DNA of 64,000 nt. Source: Rathayibacter iranicus NCPPB 2253 = VKM Ac-1602. GTDB taxonomy: Bacteria; Actinomycetota; Actinomycetes; Actinomycetales; Microbacteriaceae. The translations under genes were made by a program, and so were the position numbers. Positions within the stretch are counted from its first letter, which is position 1, and every line of letters starts with the position of its first letter. Location: positions 1 to 64,000 of the forward strand of contig NZ_QGDV01000014.1 in the NCBI RefSeq assembly GCF_003149025.1. The letters run 5' to 3'. Of this stretch, positions 1 through 7,877 are shown piece after piece. The notes under the pieces were generated by a model. That model saw only the letters and a program-made list of their open reading frames with translations, made no database searches and was not told the origin of the DNA.

Positions 1-39
1 TGAGCTGCCTTACGTTTTCTGGACCGGGTAAATAGTTGT

Positions 40-867
40 CTATGCGGCAAGATCTCGGGTGAGCCATGCCTGTTCGGCTTCGTTTGGTGTTCGGTAGTCG
101 AGTCCGGAGTGAAGTCGTTTCTGATTGTACTGCAATTCGATGTATCGCGCTACATCTCGTGTGGCTTTTTCCTTCGTTGGATACTGCGTTCGATTGCATC
201 GCTCGTTCTTCAATGTCCCGTTGAACGATTCGGCCCACGCGTTGTCCCAGCAGACGCCGGTGCGACCCATTGATTGCCTGATGTCGAGCCGTTTGGCGGT
301 TTTCCCAAATTCCGCTGAGGTGTATACGGATCCTCGGTCGCTGTGGAAGATGGTTGTGCTGACGCGATAAGGTTGATTTCGTGCGGCCATCTCGAGGGCT
401 TCTGTAACGAGTTCGGTCCGCATGTGGTCCGCGAGGGCGTACCCGACGACTTTCTTCGAATAGCAGTCGAGAACGGTTGCGAGGTAGACCCATCCCTCCC
501 AGGTGCGGATATATGTGATATCGCCGACCCACTTGCATCCGGGCTGTTCGGCCGTGAAGTTCCGCTTGACGAGATCGGGGATATCGGCCGGGTCGCCCGG
601 GATCGTTGTCGTCGGACGCCAGGGCTTGGGCTGGCAAGGCTCCAGGCCCGCGGCGCGCATGAGCCTGCGGACGGTCTCGTCGGCGACAGGCCGACCCCAC
701 CGCGCCAGCTGGGCGCTGACGCGGCGGTAGCCGTAGGTCCCGTCCGAATCGGTAAATGCTTTGCGAATAAGCTTTGTGATATCGGTGCGCCATTGAGCGG
801 TTGCCGAGGTCTTCCGATCACGCCATTCGTAATAACTTGACCGGTTCACGCCGACGATCTGGCACAT
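40..867 (-). CDS. IS3-family transposase OrfB (integrase-core, DDE)
   Basis: This is the catalytic subunit of the IS3 transposase, 275 residues from its first ATG. The frame is open upstream through the slippery site near 966, so the active product is probably the OrfAB frameshift fusion. It has an HTH_21-like region (TYGYRRVSAQL) followed by an rve/integrase-core domain. The catalytic triad reads D116 (WVGDITYI), D177 (FHSDRG) and E213 (WAESFNGTLKNE). The spacing is DD(35)E, exactly that of the family. The C-terminal YNQKRLHSGLDYRTP motif is also typical. No internal stop or missing catalytic residue is seen. Confidence 0.92.
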   Translation of the reverse strand: MCQIVGVNRSSYYEWRDRKTSATAQWRTDITKLIRKAFTDSDGTYGYRRVSAQLARWGRPVADETVRRLMRAAGLEPCQPKPWRPTTTIPGDPADIPDLVKRNFTAEQPGCKWVGDITYIRTWEGWVYLATVLDCYSKKVVGYALADHMRTELVTEALEMAARNQPYRVSTTIFHSDRGSVYTSAEFGKTAKRLDIRQSMGRTGVCWDNAWAESFNGTLKNERCNRTQYPTKEKATRDVARYIELQYNQKRLHSGLDYRTPNEAEQAWLTRDLAA

Positions 868-932
868 TTCACGGATCGACGCCGATTGGCGGGGTTCGCG
901 TTCTTCGTGTTGAATAAGCTCGAGCTTGGTGC

Positions 933-1223
933 TCAGTGCAACTTCTTCGCGAAGAACGCGGACGCTTTTCCCAGGAAAAGGTTCTCCGCCTCGAGTTCCC
1001 GGATCCGACGCTCAAGCTCTTTGATCCGCGCCCGGTCTTGTACGGTCAGCTCTTCTTCACCCTCACCATTCGAACGGCGATACGCAGCCACCCAATTCGT
1101 GAGAGTCTGCGGAACAAGTCCGAGGTCTCGAGCGACATCGGCGACAGGGCGCGACTTATCTATGACTTCACGCACGGCCTCGGCGCGGAACTCCGGAGAA
1201 TACTTCCCACGGGAACTTGACAT
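933..1223 (-). CDS. IS3-family transposase OrfA
   Basis: OrfA is the DNA-binding subunit of an IS3 transposase and is about 96 residues long. The start is the ATG at 1223, preceded by AAAGGA at a good distance; longer upstream readings lack such a site. The protein begins MSSSRGKYSPEF and has a helix-turn-helix (VADVARDLGLVPQTLTNW). It continues into a Leu/Glu-rich coiled coil (RIKELERRIRELEAEN) that serves for multimerisation. Near its 3' end lies the heptamer GGGAAAA (972-966), read G-GGA-AAA in this frame. This is a canonical X-XXY-YYZ slippery site that would shift ribosomes into the orfB frame. Confidence 0.9.
   Translation of the reverse strand: MSSSRGKYSPEFRAEAVREVIDKSRPVADVARDLGLVPQTLTNWVAAYRRSNGEGEEELTVQDRARIKELERRIRELEAENLFLGKASAFFAKKLH
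966..972 (-). other. programmed -1 frameshift slippery heptamer
   Basis: On the minus strand the bases are GGGAAAA, in phase with orfA as G GGA AAA. After a -1 slip, reading continues without a stop into orfB. OrfA ends only about 12 codons later, so the overlap is of the usual size for IS3 elements. I did not establish a downstream stimulatory stem-loop. Confidence 0.65.
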
Positions 1224-1325
1224 CCCGATCATCCTTTCGGTCAACGCGGCAATCATACCAATTGCGCGGTGGTCCAGAAACAATGGGGCACCTCAGGCTA
1301 CCGGAGCGTTCATCACAACCTGTAG

Positions 1326-1700
1326 CTGTTGTCAGGTTCCATCCGTGGCTCGGACACGGAGTGGTTGGCACGCGTGGTCTATTTGACGGGGTGGTCTCAG
1401 GATGAACAAGGGAAGAGCAGGCAGCCGCACCTCGGTACCATCGACGCAGTGGTCCTCCCTTTGATGGCCCTGAGCGCACAAGGGCGACGAGACGTCGAAG
1501 GGACGCGCTATGAGCATGCGTATGTATCCCAGATCGATGTCCGCGCAGGGAGCGCACCCTGGTTGGACCTCGAAGCGGAAACTCAGCTCCCGGTCACAAT
1601 GACGTCCTCGTCCGGGATCGAGTCAGCAGCGTTCGTCGGACTTCGGATCGAGTATCAGTTTTTTGGGGTTGTGCAGACGTTTCAGGAGATCGGGCGCTGA
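1326..1700 (+). pseudogene. fragment of a possible AvrD-like protein
   Basis: The frame is open from just after a stop at 1323-1325, about 30 bp from the IS end, and has no ATG start. The translated piece contains WSQDEQGKSRQPHLGTIDAV followed by a region with VSQIDVRAGSAPWLDLEAE. From memory this resembles the N-terminal third of AvrD-family (avirulence D) proteins found in plant-associated actinobacteria, which are about 300 residues long. Both ends are missing. The fragment abuts the IS, so insertion or associated deletion probably removed the 5' part. The family assignment is tentative; that it is a coding remnant is likelier than its name. Confidence 0.4.
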
Positions 1701-1740
1701 TAGATGCGTGGGTGTGTCGACTTGATAGACGCTATGGATT

Positions 1741-1911
1741 TCACCCTCGGTCCATCCGCTGATGCAGAACGCGGACGATGTCCACGCCTCCGGTCTCGTC
1801 GTTCGAGCGATAGAACCGCGCACCGCTGCGCTGCCGACGCTGCAGTCTAAGCACCCCTCGCGGATCTCGTCACGCGACGGCAGGTATTCTCCATGCCCTG
1901 ATAAGCGCGAT
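1741..1911 (-). pseudogene. C-terminal remnant of a ParE/RelE-family toxin, frameshifted
   Basis: Read on the minus strand, one frame gives SGHGEYLPSRDEIREGC and, after a single frameshift near 1814-1824, another frame gives RFYRSNDETGGVDIVRVLHQ and then RMD, ending at TGA 1743-1741. The block IVRVLHQRMD preceded by FYR is the hallmark C-terminus of ParE toxins. These proteins are about 95-100 residues, and only about the last 55 are present here. An in-frame stop lies just upstream and no ParD antitoxin gene is visible. This is a dead toxin gene. Confidence 0.75.
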
Positions 1912-1929
1912 TACCATAGACCAACCGCC

Positions 1930-2253
1930 CTACTGAACCCGCACGGCGCGGACGACATCGGCGGCCCGGATCTCGCGCATCGTCGCCTGAAGTGGCACGT
2001 CTTCTCGCCACGCCACCGGGTCGAAGATCGCCTCCCAGGATGCCTTGAGCTCGGCCCAGAGCGCGTCGGGCCAGTCAGCGAGCGGCAGGCGCTCATACGC
2101 CTGGGCGCGAGACCGAAAATCATCGTCAAGCGCAGTCCAACGCGCGTCCCACGCCTCGTCACTCTCACCAGGGCGAACGGGTACGTGGAGGAAACGGTTC
2201 AGCACCGCATGCCAGTCCGGTCCGGATGGGCGGATCACGCCAATCTGCGACGA
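1930..2253 (-). pseudogene. 5'-truncated DUF3841 protein gene
   Basis: About 108 codons are recognisable. They begin around GPDWHAVLNRFLHVPV and continue through LKASWEAIFDP to a C-terminus with PLQATMREIRAADVVR. The WHAVLN motif, the LKxSWExIFD motif and the terminal QAT...E(I/L)R..DVV block are features of the C-terminal half of DUF3841 proteins (about 180-200 residues, function unknown). The N-terminal half is absent: the DNA that should encode it is occupied by the start of an oppositely oriented gene at 2302. The reading frame continues upstream to 2478, but that portion is antisense to the neighbour and does not look like protein. Confidence 0.65.
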
Positions 2254-2301
2254 CACTATCCTCGCTGGCCTGGTGGGCGCTGAGCTCGACAGGGCAGGCG
2301 C

Positions 2302-2600
2302 GTGATGAGCGCCGACGTCCTCCGCAACTGGGCCAGCGGCGACCTCGCTCTCGAAGCCGCCATCGAGCTGCTGATCCGGTTCAACCGGGGGCAACTCCTC
2401 AGCGGCCCCTGGATCCGCCGCAACACGGTCGGCGGGTTCTGGTTCGACGCGGAGATGGCCCTGTCCGAATGCGGACACCTGAGCGGCGGCGAACGGCGCG
2501 TGCTGGCGATAGTCTGCTCTCTAGCCAGCGGGGACCATCCGGTCGACCTCGGAGACGCAATCACGGGCATCGACCATGACGCGCTGGATTATCAGATCCG
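2302..2600 (+). pseudogene. 5' part of an unrecognised gene, 3'-truncated
   Basis: The first ~95 codons have protein-like composition and end around DLGDAITGIDHD. They start at GTG 2302 or ATG 2305. They include a leading amphipathic helix (LRNWASGDLALEAAIELLIR) and the stretch GGFWFDAEMALSECGHLSGG followed by ERRVLAIVCSLASG. I do not recognise a family. The same frame stays open to 2967, but beyond about 2600 it is antisense to a recognisable nuclease-domain fragment. The genuine 3' end has therefore been lost at a junction near 2600-2613. Confidence 0.5.
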
Positions 2601-2883
2601 AGTCGTCGAAGGCCTTCACGGGATCCTTGGCATCGAGCTGCTTGACATCAGCTTTGCACTCGATCAGCACCACCATGTCCGGTGTGCCAGGCGCTGTGAT
2701 GATGAACTCGGGATAACCGGCGGCCTTGCCCTTGCCGGTCTTCGACGCTCTAGAGAGGCCTTTTCGGATCTCCTGGACGACCGACTGCTGCTTCTCAACG
2801 ACGATCTCGTCCGGATCGTCGTAGTAGCCCAGCTCGCGAAGGCGGCCCTCCACCAGGTCTTCGGTGATTCGCTCGTTGGCCAT
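2600..2883 (-). pseudogene. N-terminal PD-(D/E)XK domain of a large restriction/modification protein, truncated
   Basis: The fragment begins MANERITEDLVEGRLRELGY and retains GYPEFIITAPGTPDMVVLI followed by ECKAD. The acidic residue at PDMVV and the ECK tripeptide fit a PD-(D/E)XK nuclease core. This arrangement is typical of the N-terminus of roughly 900-residue fused restriction/N6-adenine methylase subunits. Homology-like sequence stops around residue 91-100 (DPVKAFDDSDL), where the family normally continues with a conserved YAVDG-type segment. The frame then runs on to a chance stop at 2521. The methylase portion is gone. Confidence 0.6.
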
Positions 2884-2933
2884 CGGTCAGGCGTCCCGGC
2901 CTCGTACAAGCATCACCAGGCGGAAGTGCTTCG

Positions 2934-4034
2934 TCACTTGTTCCCGCTGCCAGACGTTCCTCCGTGACGAAACTCCACCACGTCCCCGTCCTGCATCACG
3001 TAGTCCTTCCCCTCGATCCGCGCCTTCCCCTTCGCCCGCGCCTCCGCGATCGACCCCGTCGTCACCAGGTCCTCGAATGAAATGACCTCCGCCTTGATGA
3101 AGCCCTTCTGGAAGTCCGTGTGGATGACCCCCGCGGCCTGAGGAGCCGTCCAGCCCTTCCCGATGGTCCACGCGCGCGTCTCCTTCGGCCCAGCCGTCAG
3201 GTAGGTCTGCAATCCCAGCGTGTCGAAGCCGATCCGCGCGAGCTGGTTCAGGCCTGACTCCGTCTGCCCCGTCGACTCCAGCATCTCCGCGGCGTCCGCC
3301 TCGTCCAGGTCGATCAGTTCCGACTCGATCTTCGCGTCGAGGAAGATCGCCTGCGCGGGCGCCACGAGCGCCGAAAGCTCGGCCTTGCGCGTCTCGTCCG
3401 TCAGCACGGCCTCGTCCACGTTGAACACGTAGATAAAGGGCTTCGCCGTCAGCAGCCCCAGCTCGCGGATCGGCTCGAGATCGAGCGAGGAGGCGGACAG
3501 CGGCTGACCTGCGTCGAGGAACGCACGCGCCTTCTTCGCGGTCTCGACCACGATCGGCTCGATCTTGCGACCCTTCAGCTCCTTCTCATAGCGAGTCTCG
3601 GCCTTCTCGAGAGTCTGCAAATCGGCGAGGATCAGCTCAGTGTTGATGGTCTCCATGTCACTCGCGGCGTCGACCCGGCCGTCAACGTGCACGACGTCCG
3701 AATCCTCAAAGCCGCGGATGACCTGCGCGATCGCATCGGCCTCGCGAATATTCGCAAGGAACTTATTGCCCAAGCCCTCGCCCTCGGACGCGCCGCGCAC
3801 GATGCCGGCGATATCGACAAAAGAGACGGGGGCCGGGAGGATGCGCTCGGAGCCGAAGATCCCGGCGAGCACCTCCAGGCGGGGGTCGGGCAGGTTCACG
3901 ACTCCGACGTTGGGCTCGATGGTCGCGAACGGGTAGTTCGCCGCGAGGACCGTGTTCTTGGTCAGCGCGTTGAAGAGCGTCGACTTACCGACGTTGGGGA
4001 GACCGACGATTGCGATAGTGAGAGCCACGGGCAT
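2934..4034 (-). CDS. ychF: redox-regulated ATPase YchF
   Basis: YchF is a universally conserved OBG-family P-loop protein that binds ATP in preference to GTP and associates with ribosomes. At 366 residues it is the expected size. The P-loop GLPNVGKST lies at residues 11-19. It is followed by an NYPFATIEPNVG switch region and a DIAGIVRGASEGEGLGNKF box. The C-terminal ~80 residues form the TGS domain (TAGPKETRAWTI, HTDFQKGFIKAEV). The ATG at 4034 gives the normal N-terminus. It stands alone on the minus strand next to divergent exonuclease and degraded accessory DNA, and marks the beginning of the core region. Confidence 0.97.
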   Translation of the reverse strand: MPVALTIAIVGLPNVGKSTLFNALTKNTVLAANYPFATIEPNVGVVNLPDPRLEVLAGIFGSERILPAPVSFVDIAGIVRGASEGEGLGNKFLANIREADAIAQVIRGFEDSDVVHVDGRVDAASDMETINTELILADLQTLEKAETRYEKELKGRKIEPIVVETAKKARAFLDAGQPLSASSLDLEPIRELGLLTAKPFIYVFNVDEAVLTDETRKAELSALVAPAQAIFLDAKIESELIDLDEADAAEMLESTGQTESGLNQLARIGFDTLGLQTYLTAGPKETRAWTIGKGWTAPQAAGVIHTDFQKGFIKAEVISFEDLVTTGSIAEARAKGKARIEGKDYVMQDGDVVEFRHGGTSGSGNK

Positions 4035-4119
4035 CCATCCTACGGCGTGGCCGCGGAGGGCCAGGGCGGTGACCGCGCGCCGAGGCGGGTGGCGTCCGAG
4101 GTGCGTGAGACGCTAGAGC

Positions 4120-4707
4120 GTGCCCATCGACTTCACCGCCATCGACTTCGAGACCGCCAACTCACACGGAGCCTCCGCCTGCTCGGTCGGGCTCGTGAAA
4201 GTTCGCGACGGCCGCGTCGTCGACCGGGCCGGCTGGCTGATCCGGCCCCCGCTCGGCTTCGACGACTTCCTCGAATGGAACACGCGCATCCACGGCATCC
4301 GCAAGCACGATGTGCGCGCCGCCGCGTCCTGGGTCGACCAGTTCGCCGACCTCGTCGCCTTCGCGGGTGATGACGTCTTCGTCGCACACAACGCGGGCTT
4401 CGACATGGGAGTCATCCGGGCAGCGTGCGCCGCGACCGCCCTCGAACACCCCGAGTACGACTATCTCTGCTCGCTCCAGCTCGCCCGAAAGACCTACGAG
4501 CTCGAGTCCTACCGCCTGCCCGCCGTGGCGATGGCTGCGGGCTTCGAGGACTTCCGCCACCACGACGCGTCGGGCGATGCGGAGGCGTGCGCGGCGATCG
4601 TGATGCACGCCGCCCGGCGCCACGGAGCGGCGAGCATGGCCGAGCTGGGCGAGTTCGCCGGTGTCTCACTGAAGCGCTTGCGACCGAAGGCCACCGTTGC
4701 GGCCTAA
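4120..4707 (+). CDS. 3'-5' exonuclease, DEDDh (DnaQ-like)
   Basis: This is a stand-alone exonuclease of the DnaQ/RNase T fold, 195 residues, starting at GTG 4120. The catalytic residues are visible: D9 and E11 (AIDFETA), D95 in VAHNAGFDMGV, H148 and D153 in HHDASGDAEA. This is the DEDDh subclass. Such single-domain proteins are related to the DNA polymerase III epsilon proofreading subunit, but the substrate cannot be told from sequence. Its last bases overlap the 3' end of the convergent secreted-protein gene by 4 bp. Confidence 0.85.
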   Translation: MPIDFTAIDFETANSHGASACSVGLVKVRDGRVVDRAGWLIRPPLGFDDFLEWNTRIHGIRKHDVRAAASWVDQFADLVAFAGDDVFVAHNAGFDMGVIRAACAATALEHPEYDYLCSLQLARKTYELESYRLPAVAMAAGFEDFRHHDASGDAEACAAIVMHAARRHGAASMAELGEFAGVSLKRLRPKATVAA

Positions 4708-5576
4708 GCGCGCGGATCGCCGAACCAGATACTGAAGATCCGCCAGAAGTTGCGATTGCCCAAGGCCGAGCACGCGTCGCCCTCCCCGTACAGATTCGCG
4801 AGGGCCGCTGCATTCGGCTGGTACGGCGTGTAGTAGTAGAGCCCTGCCGTGGCGGCGTTCGCTATGGTCACCGGCGCCGTACCGCAACCCTGGCCGGGCG
4901 AGTAGCGGATGTCGCGCGTCTCGCCCACTGGGTACCAGTCGAAGCTGCTCTCGGGGCTGCGGTAACGCTGGAATTGCCAGGCCGCTCCATAGACCTGAGC
5001 CGCGAATCCATACAAACCGCTGTCGCAGTCGGCCGTGTCCGGGCAGCCATAACCGGTGGCGCTGCGGAATTGCCGTTCGCTCGGCGCTGGATCCGTGACC
5101 AAAGACTGCTCCTTTTGCAGCAGCACGAGCAGCACAGCCGGATTCACGCCGCACGCACCCGCGACCGTGCTGATGATCTCGGCTGCCGAGCGCTGCCGCC
5201 CTGCGGGCACCCCATCGCACTGCTCGTCGCCCATGATCGCGGCGGTGTCCTCGGAGTAGTCGCGCAAGCACGGCACGGCCCCGCCCTGACACACGGGCAC
5301 CCGGGCGTTGAGGAACGCCTGCACGGTCAGAGGTCCGAGCGCGTCGGCGTCGAAGAAGACCTCGTCCGAGACGATGTCGCCTGGGTCGAAGTCGGTGGCG
5401 ACGGGCCCGGGTTGCAGGAACGTCCACATGCGCACCGTCTGCGACTCCCCTGGTGCAGCGGCGTGCCGGGTCGAGTCAGCCGCTCCTCCGACCAGGAGAG
5501 ACATCAGCGCCGCGATCACGAGCGCCCCTCCCCGCCGGCGTCGGGCGCCGGTCGGGGACGGTGCGGTCGGAGTCAT
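4704..5576 (-). CDS. secreted protein with actinobacterial 'hemagglutinin'-type domain
   Basis: The protein has 290 residues with an Arg-rich N-terminus and a hydrophobic stretch (GGALVIAALMSLLVGGAA), consistent with a signal peptide. The remainder is about 240 residues and closely resembles the N-terminal half of the neighbouring protein at 5609-7804. Both share FDADALG/FDGDALS, a C-rich loop, GACGVNPAVLLVLLQKEQSL, ATGYGCPDTADCDSG, GLYYYTPYQPNAA and NRNFW. Many paired cysteines suggest an extracellular disulfide-bonded fold. Homologues are often labelled hemagglutinin without functional proof. The QKEQSLV segment vaguely recalls lysozyme-like folds, but I see no firm catalytic assignment. 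Unlike its paralogue it has no cell-wall-binding repeats. Confidence 0.7.
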   Translation of the reverse strand: MTPTAPSPTGARRRRGGALVIAALMSLLVGGAADSTRHAAAPGESQTVRMWTFLQPGPVATDFDPGDIVSDEVFFDADALGPLTVQAFLNARVPVCQGGAVPCLRDYSEDTAAIMGDEQCDGVPAGRQRSAAEIISTVAGACGVNPAVLLVLLQKEQSLVTDPAPSERQFRSATGYGCPDTADCDSGLYGFAAQVYGAAWQFQRYRSPESSFDWYPVGETRDIRYSPGQGCGTAPVTIANAATAGLYYYTPYQPNAAALANLYGEGDACSALGNRNFWRIFSIWFGDPRA

Positions 5577-5608
5577 CCCTCCCCGCCAGTGGTGCGACCC
5601 GCGGGCGA

Positions 5609-7804
5609 TCAGCCGCAGGGGGTGAGGCGCGCAACATCCTCCGAGAGGGTGGTCGGACCGCCCAGCAGGACGACTCGCTTCGCTCCCGACTTGGCGATAT
5701 CGGTCAGCACCGCCCGCGGCACACAGGTCGGCGGCACGGCGAACAGAGGACTGTTCGCATAACCGGCGGCCGTGGCTCCGGCCAGGGCGTCCGGGAAGTT
5801 CTCTCCGGTAGCCAAGAACACTGTCTTCGCGCTCGTGAACGCCGCGCGGTTGAGCTGCTCCGACGTGTCATAGCGATCCACACCGCCGATCCGCTTCACG
5901 GTCGGGACGCCAAGAGAGGAGACAATACCGTCGCTGACCGAGAGCGCGTTGCCTGCAACAGTCAGTGTCTGCACCTTGAGACCCGAGACGATCCCGCGGG
6001 TCACTGCATCGGCGGAGGTTCCGGTGCCATTGACGAGGATCACCGGAGCGTCGGCCGAGCCTGCCGCAGCGCTGGCACCGAGCGCATCCGGGAACTTCTC
6101 GCCCGTGGCGAGCCAGGCGCGCGAGGATCCGCCGGAGAAGGCGTACTGGATGATCCGCTTCGACGTGTCGTAGCGGTCCTTCCCGCCGATCCGCTCGACC
6201 GCCGGCGCATAGCCTGTGAGCTCGTTCAGGAGGCTATCGCCGACGCTGAGTGCCGAGCCGACGACGACGATCTTCCCAGGCTTGAGGCGGGCGAGTTCAT
6301 CACGGACCGGCTGCGACATCGAGTCGCGGTCGACGAGCAGCAACGGACCGCCCTGCTTGGCCGCGGCCGGCGCGGCGCTCAGAGCATCAGGGAAGTTCGC
6401 GCCGGTCGCGATATACACGACCGGGACGTTGGCGCCGAAGACCGCCTTCGAGATCTCGACGGCCGTGCCCTGGCGGTCGGCGCCAGCCAGCCGAGTGACA
6501 TCGACACCGGCAGAGGTGCTGACGCTCGAGCAGCCCAACTCCTTCGACCCCGGACCGCGAGAGTCGCCCGAGCCGACCCAGCGGTTCCACTCGACGGAAG
6601 CGGCACTGACGCACACCTGATAGGTGCCGGGCGCCGAAATGGGCGCTGTGGCGGTGAAGCCGTGCGCCCGGCCGGCGACCGCGAACTCGCCCGGAATATC
6701 GCCGCGATCGGAGTTGGCGCTCTGGGTGCGGACCGTCTTCGAGCCGTCTGGCGCCGTCACAGTGACCGTGGTAGAGAGCGCGGCTTGCTGCGTGGTCGGG
6801 TCAACGGCCCAGCCCGACGCGGTCAGCGTGCTCCCCGAGATGCGCGGGGCGTCGATGCGGCCGGCCGGCGCGATGCCGGCGTTCGCGAGCGTCCCCGCCG
6901 GGTTCCAGTCGCTGAAGAGGTACCAGAAATTGATATTGCCGTAGGTCGCGCAGTTCGAATTCCCACTGCCCGTGAGCGCGTAATCGTTGGGCTGATACGG
7001 CGTGTAGTAGTAAAGATCGGCCGTGGCCTGGTTGCGGATCGTCACGGGAGAGGATCCGCACGCCGCGTTCGGGTAGTACAGGATGTTCGGCGTCGTTCCG
7101 GGTGTGAACGCGGTGAAGTTCGAGCCGGATCCCGGCGGGTTGGCGTAGCGCTTGAACTGGCGGGCGGCGCTGTAGACCTGGGTGAAGAAACCCGCGGAGC
7201 CGGGGTCGCATGCGGCGGTGTCGGGGCAGTTGTACCCGGTGGCCTTGGCGTAGTCCTCGGGGGTCGGAGTCGCATCGGTGACGAGACTGCGCTCCTTCTG
7301 CACCAGCACCACGAGGGCGAGCGGATTGATGCCGCAGGCTGCCCCGACGCGAGTAAAGATCGAGGCGGCCGACTCGCGGCCTGAGCCCGAGTAGGCGCCG
7401 CACATGGCGTCGGCGGCCTTCGACGGAGTGGCCTGCGCGAAGTCCTTCAGACACGGCGCACCACCGCCCGTCGTGCACCGGCTGCCCTTGTCGTCCAGGA
7501 GTGACTGCACCTGCGTAGCGCTTAACGCGTCGCCGTCAAAGAAGTTGGCGTCGCTGATGATGAAACCGGCACGGAAGCTGCGGGTCTCGTCCGGGTCGTA
7601 TGCCTGCGTACCCTGATCCGGCACGCCGAGGTCGGCATGGTCGAGCGACGGGTCGAGAGCGCCCGTCTCGACTGAGACGGACGATGGCGTCGGTGCATCC
7701 TCGGCCGCCGAGGCGGAACCGAGCGGAACAAGTGCGGTGCCCAGCCCAACGGCCAGTGCGAGCGCCGCCGTGAGCAGACGCGATGAGCTGTGGTGATTCC
7801 CCAT
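5609..7804 (-). CDS. secreted protein: hemagglutinin-type domain plus three cell wall-binding repeat 2 modules
   Basis: The protein has 731 residues. A signal peptide (LLTAALALAVGLGTALVPLG...ASA) is followed at about 75-310 by the same domain as the preceding gene. About 315-430 looks like a beta-sandwich linker (SGWAVDPTTQQAALSTTVTV). Three PF04122-type cell wall-binding repeats then start at about 440 (VTRLAGADRQGTAVEI), 537 (VERIGGKDRYDTSKRI) and 634 (VKRIGGVDRYDTSEQL). Each contains (L/I)ATG(E/A)(N/K)FPDAL. The modules should tether the protein to the wall envelope. It lies 32 bp upstream of its shorter paralogue on the same strand, probably co-transcribed, and is the likely parent of a tandem duplication. 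Confidence 0.85.
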   Translation of the reverse strand: MGNHHSSSRLLTAALALAVGLGTALVPLGSASAAEDAPTPSSVSVETGALDPSLDHADLGVPDQGTQAYDPDETRSFRAGFIISDANFFDGDALSATQVQSLLDDKGSRCTTGGGAPCLKDFAQATPSKAADAMCGAYSGSGRESAASIFTRVGAACGINPLALVVLVQKERSLVTDATPTPEDYAKATGYNCPDTAACDPGSAGFFTQVYSAARQFKRYANPPGSGSNFTAFTPGTTPNILYYPNAACGSSPVTIRNQATADLYYYTPYQPNDYALTGSGNSNCATYGNINFWYLFSDWNPAGTLANAGIAPAGRIDAPRISGSTLTASGWAVDPTTQQAALSTTVTVTAPDGSKTVRTQSANSDRGDIPGEFAVAGRAHGFTATAPISAPGTYQVCVSAASVEWNRWVGSGDSRGPGSKELGCSSVSTSAGVDVTRLAGADRQGTAVEISKAVFGANVPVVYIATGANFPDALSAAPAAAKQGGPLLLVDRDSMSQPVRDELARLKPGKIVVVGSALSVGDSLLNELTGYAPAVERIGGKDRYDTSKRIIQYAFSGGSSRAWLATGEKFPDALGASAAAGSADAPVILVNGTGTSADAVTRGIVSGLKVQTLTVAGNALSVSDGIVSSLGVPTVKRIGGVDRYDTSEQLNRAAFTSAKTVFLATGENFPDALAGATAAGYANSPLFAVPPTCVPRAVLTDIAKSGAKRVVLLGGPTTLSEDVARLTPCG

Positions 7805-7877
7805 GGTTGCGAAGCCTAACCGCCGCCGACCCTCTCTCGTGTCCCCCTTTTAGAGGACGTGGCGCAACGGGCCGCCG

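Larger units (their letters stand above)
1..1295 (-). mobile_element. complete IS3-family insertion sequence
   Basis: The element is bounded by 25-bp imperfect inverted repeats at 1-25 and 1271-1295. 19 of 25 positions match, including an uninterrupted 10-bp block, and the ends are TGA...TCA as usual for IS3 elements. It carries two overlapping reading frames on the minus strand, orfA and orfB, in the standard -1 relationship. The 1295-bp length is normal for the family. The left target flank lies outside the window, so the target-site duplication cannot be checked. Nothing in the reading frames is broken, so the copy looks potentially active. Confidence 0.9.

Noticed and set aside
2254..2478. 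N-terminal continuation of the DUF3841 frame
   Set aside because: The residues lack family similarity and lie antisense to the protein-like start of the gene at 2302, so the frame is only accidentally open.
2601..2967. C-terminal continuation of the unknown plus-strand gene
   Set aside because: It is antisense to the recognisable PD-(D/E)XK fragment and reads as a His/Leu/Asp-rich chance sequence.
5453..7384. 643-codon plus-strand frame across the CWB2 protein gene
   Set aside because: It is Arg/Gly-rich chance reading opposite a gene with a signal peptide, a conserved domain and three recognisable repeats.
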